DNA from: Candidatus Avimonas narfae
GTDB taxonomy: Bacteria > Bacillota > Clostridia > Oscillospirales > Acutalibacteraceae
Length of the DNA: 64,000 nt
Direction: 5' to 3'
NCBI GenBank assembly: GCA_904395335.1
Contig: CAJFNR010000067.1
Location: forward strand, 1 to 64,000
The notes beneath the pieces were generated by a model. The model was not told where the DNA came from. It ran no database searches and saw only the letters and a program-made list of their open reading frames with translations. Shown in pieces: positions 40,729-49,740 of the stretch. Within the stretch, counting starts at the first letter, position 1, and each line of letters begins with the position of its first letter. The position numbers and the translations under genes were made by a program.

Positions 40729-43101
40729 TTATCGTTTGAGCAGGAAGCCCTGTTGTTCGAAGCGGTCCACCATACGGTCCACTACCGGCTGTACCTCCTC
40801 GCGGGCCAGCGTCTTTTCCTGTGAAGAGAACTCCAGGCGCAGGGTAACGCTGTCTCGCCCGTCCTCTTCGGAATACACATCCGTTAGGCGGTGGGATTTC
40901 AGCAATTCACTGTCCTCCTGCCGCAGCAGCTTCTCCAGATCGGCATAAGGAACGCCCCGCTCCACTTGGAAGGTCAAATCCACGTCGATGCCGGGATACC
41001 GGGAGGGATCCACATAGCGCGGCTCCGCCGCCGGGCACCGGGAAAATGCTTCCATATCCCATTCCGCACACAGGAGGGCGGCCTTTTTGTCAATGCGGTT
41101 CTTCACATTGGGATGAACCACGCTCATGAAACCGATGTCCTCCCCATTAAGGCGAATTACCGCCGTGTTGCGGGGATGCTGCCAGCTGTGGGCCGGCTGC
41201 TCAGTTCGTACAAATTCCAGCGGCCGATCCTTGATAACCGAGGCCAACGTACACAGCCGCTTCTTCATCTCGAAGAACAGCTCCTTCTCGCCCACTACGC
41301 GGCTGTAGAGCACCAGCCCCAGCTTTTTATGTTCATCGCAGGTGCCGTCAGTGCGGCGTCCCTCGATGACGCGGGCGATCTCAAAAATACCGTAATGGTC
41401 GGAAAAGCTCTTATTCTCCGCCGCCATGACCAGCAGGGTGGGAATCAGGGAATTGCGCAGCACCTTGTGGTCCGGGGACATGGTGTTGGCCAGCTGGACA
41501 TTATCCTCCACCGGTATGCCGATCTCCTTGAATTTGGCGGCGTCGCACCACAGATAGGAATGAACCTCGTGCATGGCGAACTTGTCCGCCAGCAGATCCT
41601 TCGTCTTTGTGTCCGCCACCCGGCCGGCCGTGGCCAACACCGGGCGCAGGGGGCTTTTGGTTGTCTTGATCTCAAAATTATCGTAGCCGTAAATCCGGGT
41701 GATCTCTTCGATGATATCCGCCTTGATGGTCACATCCTTGGTCCGCCTCCAGGAGGGAACCTCCACCGTAAACCGGTCCCCATCCCGCTGTACGCCGAAC
41801 CCCAGGGCCGTCAGAGTATGCTCGATCTCATCACCGGAAATGGCGATGCCGGTATACCGGTCCACAAAGGCCTGATCGAAAGCCAGGGTCACCTCGTTAA
41901 AGCCACGAACCTTCACGTCACTCAGGCGAGAGACCACCCGGGCGCCCGCATCGATATCCTCCAGCAGTTTGACATACCGCCGGATGGCGTCGGGAGTCAT
42001 CTCCGGGTCGAGGATTTTTTCATACCGGATGCTGGCATCGGTACGCAACCCCAGCCGAGTGGAGGTCTTTCGGACCGACACGCCGTCGAAGTTGGCGGAT
42101 TCCAGCAACAGAGAGGTGGTATCGTCCATGGTCATGGAGCCTTCGCCGCCCATAACGCCCGCGATGGCCACCGGCTCGCCGCCGCTGCAAATCATCAGGG
42201 TGTTCTCGTCAATCTCCCGATCCACACCGTCCAGGGTGCGGAAAGTGAAGCTCTTCGGGAACCGGCGCACCTCCACTTTGCTGACCCGCCGGGCATCGAA
42301 GGCGTGCATGGGCTGTCCCATCTCCAGCATCAGGTAGTTTGTCAGGTCGGTCAGCAGGTTGATGCCCCGGCTGCCGCAGTAAAACAGGCGGATACGCATA
42401 TTCACTGGGCTGTGCTTCACCGTGACGTTGTCCACCCGCAGACCGGTGTAGCGGTAGGCCAGCTCCTTATCCTCGATGTCGATGGACACGGCAGGAAGGG
42501 CGTCCCACCGGCTGCTGTCCGCCGTGTCCATGGGCCGGAGGGGGCGACCCGCCAGAGCGGCAAATTCCCGGGCAATACCGTAATGGCCCCACAGGTCCGG
42601 CCGGTTGGTCAGGGACTTGTTGTCCACCTCGAACACAGTGTCCTCGATAGCATACAGCTTCTTGATATCGGTGCCGGGGACGGTATCCTCGGGCAGCTCC
42701 ATCAGTCCCGAATGATCGGCGCTGATGCCCAGCTCCGATTCGGAGCAGCACATCCCTTCCGAGGGATAGCCCGCTACCGTCGCTTTCCCAATTTCGCCGG
42801 CGCATACACGGCCACCCGCGCAAGCAAAGGGGACGAGCATTCCCTCCCGGACGTTTGGCGCGCCGCAGACACAGTCCACCACGCCGCTGCCCGTATCCAC
42901 TTTGAGCAGATGCAGCTTTTTGGAATTCGGATGCTTATCCACTGACAGAATTTTGCCGGCCACTACTTTTTCGATGTCGCGGCCCTTGTGGAACACCTCC
43001 TCCACCTCGGCGGTGGAAAGGGTGAAATGCTGAATCAGCTGGTCCAGGTCGAGTCCGCTGAGATCGACAAAATCCTGGATCCAGTTCATGGAAATCAACA
43101 T
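40729..43101 (-). CDS. pheT: Phenylalanyl-tRNA synthetase beta subunit
   Basis: The beta subunit of the alpha2-beta2 enzyme; it binds tRNA and edits mischarged Tyr-tRNA(Phe). The 790-residue chain has the N-terminal EMAP/tRNA-binding domain (VVAGKILSVDKHPNSKKLHL), B3/B4 editing domains (NLLTDLTNYLMLEMGQPMHAF, VAIAGVMGGEGSM), B5 (RIYGYDNFE) and the C-terminal ferredoxin-like anticodon domain (YPGIDVDLTFQVERGVPYADL). Length is normal. It lies 21 bases behind pheS. Confidence 0.98.
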   Translation of the reverse strand: MLISMNWIQDFVDLSGLDLDQLIQHFTLSTAEVEEVFHKGRDIEKVVAGKILSVDKHPNSKKLHLLKVDTGSGVVDCVCGAPNVREGMLVPFACAGGRVCAGEIGKATVAGYPSEGMCCSESELGISADHSGLMELPEDTVPGTDIKKLYAIEDTVFEVDNKSLTNRPDLWGHYGIAREFAALAGRPLRPMDTADSSRWDALPAVSIDIEDKELAYRYTGLRVDNVTVKHSPVNMRIRLFYCGSRGINLLTDLTNYLMLEMGQPMHAFDARRVSKVEVRRFPKSFTFRTLDGVDREIDENTLMICSGGEPVAIAGVMGGEGSMTMDDTTSLLLESANFDGVSVRKTSTRLGLRTDASIRYEKILDPEMTPDAIRRYVKLLEDIDAGARVVSRLSDVKVRGFNEVTLAFDQAFVDRYTGIAISGDEIEHTLTALGFGVQRDGDRFTVEVPSWRRTKDVTIKADIIEEITRIYGYDNFEIKTTKSPLRPVLATAGRVADTKTKDLLADKFAMHEVHSYLWCDAAKFKEIGIPVEDNVQLANTMSPDHKVLRNSLIPTLLVMAAENKSFSDHYGIFEIARVIEGRRTDGTCDEHKKLGLVLYSRVVGEKELFFEMKKRLCTLASVIKDRPLEFVRTEQPAHSWQHPRNTAVIRLNGEDIGFMSVVHPNVKNRIDKKAALLCAEWDMEAFSRCPAAEPRYVDPSRYPGIDVDLTFQVERGVPYADLEKLLRQEDSELLKSHRLTDVYSEEDGRDSVTLRLEFSSQEKTLAREEVQPVVDRMVDRFEQQGFLLKR

Positions 43102-43122
43102 GGTTTTTCCTCCTCCCCTGGG

Positions 43123-44163
43123 TCAGCGCGCTGTGAACTGCGACAGCGCCTTGAGGTTGCCGCTGTTGAGCGTGCGGATATCCTTGATGCCGTATTTCAT
43201 CATCGCCAGCCGGGTCAGTCCCAGGCCAAAGGCAAAGCCGGTGTATTTCTCCGGGTCGATCCCGCCAGCCGTCAGCACATTGGGATGGATCATGCCGCAA
43301 GGACACAGCTCCAGCCAGCCGGACTGCTTGCAGGTGGGGCACCCGTCTCCACCGCAGATCAGGCAGCTGATATCCAGCTCAAAGCCCGGCTCCACGAAGG
43401 GGAAAAAGCCCGGACGCAGCCGCACCTTAACCTCCCGATGGAACACCTCGGACAGCATGGTTTTCATGAAATAGATGAGATTAGAGATGGAAATATCCGT
43501 ATCGATCATGATGCCTTCCATCTGAAAGAAGGTGTTTTCATGGCTGGCATCTGTAGCCTCGTTGCGGAAGCAGCGGCCGGGAAAAATCGCCCGCAGCGGC
43601 GCGCCGTATTTGCGCATGATAGCGTTCTGCGCCGCAGAGGTGTGGGACTTGAGCAGCTGGCCGTTGTCCAGATAATAGGTATCCTGCATATCCCGGGCGG
43701 GATGATGCTTCGGGATATTCAGCGATTCAAAATTCTTGTATTCGTCCACCACCTCGAGGTAGTCCTCGATGGTAAAGCCCATGCTGGCAAAGATCTCCTC
43801 CACCTCGCGCTGCACCAGGGTAATGGGGTGCAGGGAACCCTGCTCCGCCTCCGCCGGGCGAGTAAAATCGTAAGCCTCCGCCTCGTTTACCAGACGCTCT
43901 TCCTCAGCCTGGCGGCATTTTTCCGCCCCGGCCGCCAGTTTCTCCTCCACCTCGGCGCGCAGGGTGTTGATGAGCTGCCCCGCTTCCTTTTTCTGCGAGG
44001 GTTCCACGTTTTTCAGCTCCTTGAACAGCTCGGTAACCCGGCCCTTTTTGCCGAGATAGGCCACCTTCAGCTGTTCGTAATCCGCCGAAGAGGCGGCGTT
44101 GGCCAGATCCCGGTCAAAATCCTGCCGGATGCTCTCCAATGTCCTCTCCACTCTTCTCCTCAT
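43123..44163 (-). CDS. pheS: Phenylalanyl-tRNA synthetase alpha subunit
   Basis: The catalytic class II subunit. The protein has an N-terminal coiled coil, AYLGKKGRVTELF, motif 2 in GRCFRNEATDASHENTFFQ, the Phe-pocket GFELDISCLICGG and motif 3 GFAFGLGLTRLAMMKYGI. A CXXC pair (CLICGGDGCPTC) is typical of clostridial PheS. The start is uncertain: ATG at 44163 (346 residues) has no well-spaced site, TTG at 44172 or 44190 and GTG at 44151 are possible. No T-box leader was found upstream. Confidence 0.95.
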   Translation of the reverse strand: MRRRVERTLESIRQDFDRDLANAASSADYEQLKVAYLGKKGRVTELFKELKNVEPSQKKEAGQLINTLRAEVEEKLAAGAEKCRQAEEERLVNEAEAYDFTRPAEAEQGSLHPITLVQREVEEIFASMGFTIEDYLEVVDEYKNFESLNIPKHHPARDMQDTYYLDNGQLLKSHTSAAQNAIMRKYGAPLRAIFPGRCFRNEATDASHENTFFQMEGIMIDTDISISNLIYFMKTMLSEVFHREVKVRLRPGFFPFVEPGFELDISCLICGGDGCPTCKQSGWLELCPCGMIHPNVLTAGGIDPEKYTGFAFGLGLTRLAMMKYGIKDIRTLNSGNLKALSQFTAR

Positions 44164-44332
44164 CCTTTCCAAACAGCCTCTCTTTTTCAAAAAAGCAGAT
44201 CAAGGCTTTGGTTTTCTTTTTAAAATAAATAAAATATATATCCAATATCCACGCTCGGGGGGCCGTCCCAAAGAGAGATGGCACTAAGCTGAGACCGGCA
44301 GTGACGACTCATGAGGTGAATAAAGGGGCTTT

Positions 44333-44552
44333 CCCATACCAGCAGTAATTTTATCGTAGCTTTCCATCTCATCCGTCCCACTTTGTGGGACACGCTGCTT
44401 TTCGGCAGCGTTCCCGAGAAATGCTACCGCATTTCTCCCGACCTTTATTGTACCATAAGCGTAGAGGGAACCGGCCCGCAGGGACGGCTTCAGGCACAGG
44501 AGCTCCCCTATCGTTTGCCATCAGGCATAGAGATCCGGGGTCCATTATACCG
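44333..44552 (-). repeat. TGGTATAAT-bounded intergenic repeat, copy 4
   Basis: On the minus strand CGGTATAAT (44552) opens unit A, TGGTACAAT (44455) opens unit B, and TGGTATGGG (44341) closes it. Unit B has GAGAAATGC-GGTA-GCATTTCTC and ACGCTGC-CGAAA-AGCAGCGT, then an extra GTCCCAC/GTGGGAC hairpin. It lies between pheS and proS and points toward pheS. Confidence 0.8.
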
Positions 44553-44654
44553 CGTTAGAGCCAATCCTGCAAGAAGCAACCGAAATCCTTCTCCGCTTTT
44601 TTCTGAAAAAGCAGGGAAATCCGGCATTTTTCCCTTCTCATACGCCAAAAACAG

Positions 44655-44683
44655 TTGACGGACTTTTGAAAGAAAGCTATAGT
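44655..44683 (+). promoter_or_regulatory. Predicted promoter of proS
   Basis: TTGACG (44655-44660) and TATAGT (44678-44683) with a 17-bp spacer. A small hairpin GAGGGC-ACG-GCCCTC lies in the leader before the ribosome binding site. Confidence 0.65.
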
Positions 44684-44736
44684 TAATATCATATGGAATT
44701 TTGAGGGCACGGCCCTCAGCCGAGGAGGAACCCATT

Positions 44737-46434
44737 ATGTTACTGAGCCAGTTGCTGGGCGAGCGGTATAAGGAAAAGCCTTCCGACGCCACCCTTGCCA
44801 GCTATATCTATCTGCTGCGCGGCGGTTACATCCGCCAGGTGGCCAACGGCATCTTCTCCCTGCTGCCGCCAGCCAAGCGGGCCAGCCAGAAGATCGAGAA
44901 AATCATCCGGGAGGAAATGGACCGCGTTGGCGGACAGGAGGTGCTGTTTCCCGTGGTGCTCCCCGCCGATCTGTGGCAGGAATCCGGCCGTTTTGAATCG
45001 GTGGGAAGCGAACTGCTCCGCTTCAAAGACCGGTTCGGCCGGGACATGCTGCTGGGCATGACCCACGAGGAAGCCGCCGTGCATCTGGCCCGCAGCGAGG
45101 CCAAATCCTATCTGAAATATCCCTTCATGATCTATCAGATCCAGACCAAGTTCCGGGACGAGCCCCGTCCCCGCGCCGGCCTGATCCGGGTACGGGAATT
45201 CACCATGAAGGACGCCTACTCCTTCCATACCTCTCAGGAAGACCTGCTGCGCTATTACGATATTGTCCACGACGCCTACGTCCGCATTTTTGAACGGGTG
45301 GGAATGAAAAACGTCATTTCCATTAAGTCGGACTCCGGCATGATGGGCGGACAGACCGCCCACGAATTCATGTACCTGTCCGACGGCGGCGAGGACTCCA
45401 TCGTGCTGTGCGATCACTGCGGCTATAAAGCCAATATGGAGGTGGCTGCCTGTACCCTGCCCCCGGTGGGCGGGGCGGAGCAGCCCATCGAGGAGGTCCA
45501 CACCCCCGGCGCCGACACCATCGAGGCTCTCTGCGAGGTGCTGGGCGTACGTCCGGAACAGACCATGAAGGCCACGGTTTTCACCCGGGAGGACAACGGC
45601 CAACCGCTGCTGATCTTCATCCGCGGCGATCTCCAGGTCAACGAAGCCAAGGTGAAGAAACTCCTCGGCACCGATATCTATCCGCTCACCGATTACGAAA
45701 ACGTGGACCTGTGCTTTGGCTATCTGGGAGCGTACCAGCTGAAGGCGGACGGCGTACAGGTGTTGTTCGACCAGTCCCTGAAGGGGGAAACCAATCTGGC
45801 CTGCGGCGCCAACCGCCCCGACTATCATTTGAAGGGAATCAGTGTTCCCCGGGATCTGCCCGACGCCCAGTTCTATGACCTGGCCAAGGTCAATGAGGGG
45901 GCGCTGTGCCCCGAATGCGGCCGGCCGTTGCGCATTAGCCGCGGTATCGAGGTGGGCAATATTTTCCAGCTGGGCACCAAATACACCAAGAGCATGAACA
46001 TGACCTATACCGACGAAAACGGCAAGCTACAAACCCCCATCATGGGCTGTTACGGCATCGGCGTAGGCCGTCTGCTGGCGTGCATCATCGAGGACAATCA
46101 CGACGACTACGGCCCCATTTGGCCCAAGTCCGTGGCCCCCTGGTCGGTGCATATCTGTGCGCTGAACAACTCCGTGGAAGAGATCCGCACCACCGCCCGG
46201 GAGCTGTACGACCGTCTGAGCCCGAAATACGACACCCTGCTGGACGACCGCGACGCAGCCCCCGGCGTACAGTTTGCCGACGCGGACCTGCTGGGAGCGC
46301 CGGTGCGGGTAATCGTCAGCAAGCGCAACCTGGCAAACGGCGAGGTGGAAATCGTTACCCGGGACAAGTCCGTCCAGAAAAAGGTCAAAGTGGCCGAAGC
46401 CGAGGCCGCCGTGGCGGAACTGTTGGCCGAATAG
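44737..46434 (+). CDS. proS: Prolyl-tRNA synthetase, bacterial type with editing domain
   Basis: The enzyme charges tRNA-Pro. The 565-residue protein has the class II motifs: motif 1 around KIEKIIREEMDRVGGQEVLF, motif 2 TKFRDEPRPRAGLIRVREF with MKDAYSF, and motif 3 GCYGIGVGRLLACI. Between motifs 2 and 3 lies the INS editing domain (about 220-390) that clears Ala-tRNA(Pro). The C-terminal anticodon domain follows (VHICALNNSVEEI). The ATG at 44737 follows GAGGAGG by 8 bases. Confidence 0.98.
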   Translation: MLLSQLLGERYKEKPSDATLASYIYLLRGGYIRQVANGIFSLLPPAKRASQKIEKIIREEMDRVGGQEVLFPVVLPADLWQESGRFESVGSELLRFKDRFGRDMLLGMTHEEAAVHLARSEAKSYLKYPFMIYQIQTKFRDEPRPRAGLIRVREFTMKDAYSFHTSQEDLLRYYDIVHDAYVRIFERVGMKNVISIKSDSGMMGGQTAHEFMYLSDGGEDSIVLCDHCGYKANMEVAACTLPPVGGAEQPIEEVHTPGADTIEALCEVLGVRPEQTMKATVFTREDNGQPLLIFIRGDLQVNEAKVKKLLGTDIYPLTDYENVDLCFGYLGAYQLKADGVQVLFDQSLKGETNLACGANRPDYHLKGISVPRDLPDAQFYDLAKVNEGALCPECGRPLRISRGIEVGNIFQLGTKYTKSMNMTYTDENGKLQTPIMGCYGIGVGRLLACIIEDNHDDYGPIWPKSVAPWSVHICALNNSVEEIRTTARELYDRLSPKYDTLLDDRDAAPGVQFADADLLGAPVRVIVSKRNLANGEVEIVTRDKSVQKKVKVAEAEAAVAELLAE

Positions 46435-46450
46435 TCCTTTCTTTGCAGTA

Positions 46451-46498
46451 AAAGATCCGCCCTATAAAGCGTTTGCTTTATAGGGCGGATCTTTGAAT
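46451..46498 (+). terminator. Terminator of proS
   Basis: AAAGATCCGCCCTATAAAGC and its complement form a 20-bp perfect stem with a 4-base loop (GTTT). Confidence 0.9.
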
Positions 46499-46617
46499 TT
46501 TTCTTTAAAATAAGACAGCTGTTTACTGAGTTTTCGCCACCTCATCAGTCTCACCCGCGCACTTTATGCGCAGGGTTCGACAGCTTTACAAGAAGCATTG
46601 GAGCGTGATTGCCACAC

Positions 46618-46657
46618 AAAGAGCGGTGAATTTCTATGTGAATGTCCACCGCTCTTT
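46618..46657 (-). terminator. Likely terminator of the SpoIVFA/B-like pair
   Basis: AAAGAGCGGTG and CACCGCTCTTT form an 11-bp stem with an 18-base loop, 18 bp after the minus-strand stop. Confidence 0.6.
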
Positions 46658-46674
46658 CTCGATTCCGTTCATCA

Positions 46675-47274
46675 TCATCTAAGCCAGCGGCATTGCTTAA
46701 ATAGCACCAGCAGACAGAGGTACAGGCTGAGCACCAGCAGGGAGAAATTGTACCCGCTTTGGATCAGAATCCAGAAGCCCGCCGCCGCCAGGGGAAACAA
46801 GGTCAACAGCGACGCGGCAAAGGTAACCCGTTCCGCCTTCTCCTCCCCCTTTTTCCAGGCCAGGGCCGCATACAGGATCTGACCACCGTCCAGCGGCTCT
46901 ACCGGCAGCAGACTGGTCAGGCCCAGTGTCAAATGAACGGATACCACCGTCATTCCTCCGCCTAGAAGCGCCAAAACGGCGGCGCAGGCAAGGTTCACCG
47001 CCGGTCCGGCGAAAGACACCAGCATTTCCTTCCCATAGCTCAGACGATTCTGCGGCGGCTGTTCCACCCGCACGCCGAAAATCCCCATAATCACCGCCGC
47101 CGGCCGGCTCCCCAGTACAAACAGCATCAGGAAATGCCCGGCCTCGTGCAGCAGCGAGGCCGCCACACACCAGGCGGCGATGCCGGTCCGATCTATGGTG
47201 AGCATGACCACCACCACCGCCGGAAACAATGGGCTGAGGCGAAACTCGATTCCGCCGGCACGGACTTTAAGCAT
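46675..47274 (-). CDS. M50 family intramembrane metalloprotease, SpoIVFB-like
   Basis: SpoIVFB-type proteases cleave pro-sigma-K in the mother cell. The 199-residue membrane protein has the zinc motif HEAGH (43-47) and the second motif EPLDGGQIL that supplies the third zinc ligand, plus about five or six membrane helices. The ATG at 47274 overlaps the end of the LytM gene by 8 bases (ATGCTTAA), giving coupled translation. Pairing with a LytM-domain membrane protein and closeness to spoIVA support a sporulation role. Confidence 0.85.
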   Translation of the reverse strand: MLKVRAGGIEFRLSPLFPAVVVVMLTIDRTGIAAWCVAASLLHEAGHFLMLFVLGSRPAAVIMGIFGVRVEQPPQNRLSYGKEMLVSFAGPAVNLACAAVLALLGGGMTVVSVHLTLGLTSLLPVEPLDGGQILYAALAWKKGEEKAERVTFAASLLTLFPLAAAGFWILIQSGYNFSLLVLSLYLCLLVLFKQCRWLR

Positions 47275-48139
47275 ACCACTCCAGCGGTACCACATCCGCA
47301 GGATCGTAGGCCACGCCGTCAAGCCGCACCTCGATATGCAGATGGTTGCCGGTGGAATCCCCCGTAGTTCCTACCCGGGCCACTGTTTCCCCCGCCCGGA
47401 TCACAGCGTCCTTGGCCGCCAAAATCTGTGAACAGTGGGCGTACAGCACCTCCAGGCCGTTGCCGTGGCTGATAACAATATAATTGCCGTAGCTGTCGTT
47501 CGCCCCTGTCTCTGTCACCACGCCAAAAAAGAGAGAGGAAATGGAGCTGCCCGCTTCGGCAGCGATGTCCAGTCCCTGGTGAAAGCTCTCCCCTCCCTGA
47601 GTGGGATTCTCCCGGTATCCAAAATAAGAGGTCACGGTCCCGTTCTCCAGAGGACGGGCCGGGGCGGCGTTGACCTTCAGCGGGGCGAAGGTGGCCCCCT
47701 CTGGAGCATAAAAAGCCTTTTTCTCCGTCACGTCCAGATCCTGGCCACCCATGGCAGCGGTGGTGACGGCAGTGGAATCATCGCCATCCGTTTCTCCGGA
47801 AGGCGGTTCCGTACCGGTATCCTCAGGCTCCGTCTCCGAAGGGGCGGTCGTCTCCCCGGCAGGCGCCGTGGTGGTGGGATCGGTTTCTTCTCCCTTCCCT
47901 GTGTTTTGGTCCACCAGGGCGGACAGAGTGGCCATCAGGGAATTACTCATCAGGGATTCGCTGAAGCTTTGACGCAGCTGCTGAAACGCCTCTCCCCCTG
48001 CAAAGCGCATCACCAGGGCGATGAGGATGATCACCACACAGGATAGGGACTGTACCGCGATCAGCGGAAGGCCGGAGCGGGAATCCCTGCGTTTTTCCCG
48101 CTGCCGCGGCGTTGAGCGAGGAAATCTCTCGTCCGGCAT
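47267..48139 (-). CDS. LytM/M23 domain membrane protein, SpoIVFA-like
   Basis: A 290-residue protein with a basic N-terminus, one membrane helix (about 26-45), a Thr/Glu/Pro-rich linker (about 80-130) and a C-terminal M23 domain (about 160-290). In Bacillus SpoIVFA, a LytM-type protein holds SpoIVFB inactive; the same gene order is seen here. Unlike that degenerate domain, the metal ligands look complete (FHQGLD with His187 and Asp191, NHLHIEV), so real peptidase activity is possible. The start at 48139 has only a moderately spaced AAAGGA. Confidence 0.78.
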   Translation of the reverse strand: MPDERFPRSTPRQREKRRDSRSGLPLIAVQSLSCVVIILIALVMRFAGGEAFQQLRQSFSESLMSNSLMATLSALVDQNTGKGEETDPTTTAPAGETTAPSETEPEDTGTEPPSGETDGDDSTAVTTAAMGGQDLDVTEKKAFYAPEGATFAPLKVNAAPARPLENGTVTSYFGYRENPTQGGESFHQGLDIAAEAGSSISSLFFGVVTETGANDSYGNYIVISHGNGLEVLYAHCSQILAAKDAVIRAGETVARVGTTGDSTGNHLHIEVRLDGVAYDPADVVPLEWYA

Positions 48140-48243
48140 TTTCGCATCGTTCCTTTCTTTCAGAATGCCTGTACACCGGCCGGGGACAGCAGGAGGGAGG
48201 ATTGCCCCCGGAAGGACCTCCCTCCCCACCGTTTACCCGTTTA

Positions 48244-49722
48244 TTAAACAATGATGCAGATCAGGCCGCTGCATCCCTCGTTGATGATGCGCTCCACCGT
48301 TTCCTTGAGCTTGATCCGGGCGTCGGTGGGCATACGGTACAGCTTGTTGTGCAGACCTTCGTTGACCAGACCGTAGAGGGAGGTGCCGAAGATATTCGAC
48401 TCCCAGATTTTGCTGGGATCCTCCTCGAATTCCCGCAGCAGATAGCTGACCAGCTCTTCCGACTGCTTTTCGCTTCCCACGATGGGCGATACCTCGGTGG
48501 TGATGTCCGCTTTCATCATGTGGATGGAGGGGGCTGCCGCCCGCAGACGAATGCCGTACCGGCCGCTCTGCTTGATGATCTCCGGCTCCTCCAGGGTCAT
48601 TTCCTCCAGCTCCGGCATGACGATGCCGTAGCCTGTGGCCTCCGTTTCCTCCAGAGCCCGGGCCACCTTGTCGTACTTTTTCTTGATGGCGGCCAGCTCC
48701 ACCATACAGCTCATCAGATCCGCTTCGCCGCCGATCTGCAGGCCGGTCGTCTCCCCCAGCACCTGATAGAACAGCCCATGCTTGATGCTCACCGTCAGGG
48801 TGGCGCTGCCGTTGCCCAGCTCGGCGGCGGTCATGCGGGCGCTTTCCACATACTCGCAGGTTTGGATGCTCCCCGTCATGGAGGACACCTGGCTGATCTT
48901 TTTCACCGGCCGGGCGGAATCCCGGATGCTGTCGAAAACCGTCCGCCGGATGGGGTGGTTAGACGACAGGCTGGTCAACCATTTGGGCAGCTCCACGCTG
49001 ATTTCCCGCACCGGGAACTCGAACAATATCTTCTCTAGGATGCGGCGGATCTCCTCCTCCGTCATCTCCAGGCAGTTGACCGGACACACCGGCACACCGT
49101 ATTTGGCTTCCAGATCCGCGCTCATCCTCAGCGCCGCAGCCGAAGTGGGTTCCACGGTATTGAGCAGCACGATAAAAGGCTTATTGATCTCCTGCAGCTC
49201 GCCGATGACCCGCTCCTCCGCCTCCTCGTATTCTTCCCGCGGGATCTCGCTGATACTCCCGTCGGTGGTGATGACCAGGCCAATAGTGGAGTGCTCGGTG
49301 ATGACTTTGCGGGTGCCGATCTCCGCCGCCATGTTGAAGGGGATCTCCTCGTCGTACCAGGGGGTTTTGACCATGCGGGGCTGGTCGTTCTCGATATATC
49401 CCAAAGAGGACGGCACGATGTAACCCACACAGTCGATGAGGCGAACGTTCATGTTGGCCGTACCGTCGATGCTGATGGTCACCGCCTGCTCTGGGATAAA
49501 CTTGGGTTCCGTGGTCATAATGGTGCGGCCTGCCGCCGACTGGGGCAGCTCATCCGTGGCCCGGTCCCGCTTGTAGGTACTGTCAATGTGCGGAATCACC
49601 AGCGTATCCATGAACCGCTTGATAAAAGTGGATTTGCCGGTGCGCACCGGCCCCACCACACCGATATAGATGTCGCCGCCCGTCCGGGCCGCGATGGTGT
49701 CGTAGATGTTTTGTCCCTCCAT
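48244..49722 (-). CDS. spoIVA: Stage IV sporulation protein A
   Basis: SpoIVA is the ATPase that polymerises on the forespore surface as the base of the coat. The 492-residue product matches the family throughout: MEGQNIYDTIAARTGGDIYIG, Walker A GPVRTGKS, RLIDCVGYIVPS, TTDGSISEIPREEY and the C-terminal IINEGCSGLICIIV. Length is the usual 492. It is followed 104 bases later by the LytM gene and preceded by the DUF3794 gene, all on the minus strand. Confidence 0.98.
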   Translation of the reverse strand: MEGQNIYDTIAARTGGDIYIGVVGPVRTGKSTFIKRFMDTLVIPHIDSTYKRDRATDELPQSAAGRTIMTTEPKFIPEQAVTISIDGTANMNVRLIDCVGYIVPSSLGYIENDQPRMVKTPWYDEEIPFNMAAEIGTRKVITEHSTIGLVITTDGSISEIPREEYEEAEERVIGELQEINKPFIVLLNTVEPTSAAALRMSADLEAKYGVPVCPVNCLEMTEEEIRRILEKILFEFPVREISVELPKWLTSLSSNHPIRRTVFDSIRDSARPVKKISQVSSMTGSIQTCEYVESARMTAAELGNGSATLTVSIKHGLFYQVLGETTGLQIGGEADLMSCMVELAAIKKKYDKVARALEETEATGYGIVMPELEEMTLEEPEIIKQSGRYGIRLRAAAPSIHMMKADITTEVSPIVGSEKQSEELVSYLLREFEEDPSKIWESNIFGTSLYGLVNEGLHNKLYRMPTDARIKLKETVERIINEGCSGLICIIV

Positions 49723-49740
49723 GTTCTTCCTCTCCTCCCG

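Noticed and set aside
40891-42945. Long open frame (684 codons) on the plus strand over pheT
   Set aside because: It is opposite a clear pheT gene and gives a Gln/His/Gly-rich product unlike any protein family.
44164-44736. T-box riboswitch upstream of pheST or proS
   Set aside because: I searched for the T-box sequence AGGGTGGNACCGCG on both strands and did not see it; the structure present belongs to the dispersed repeat and a small hairpin.
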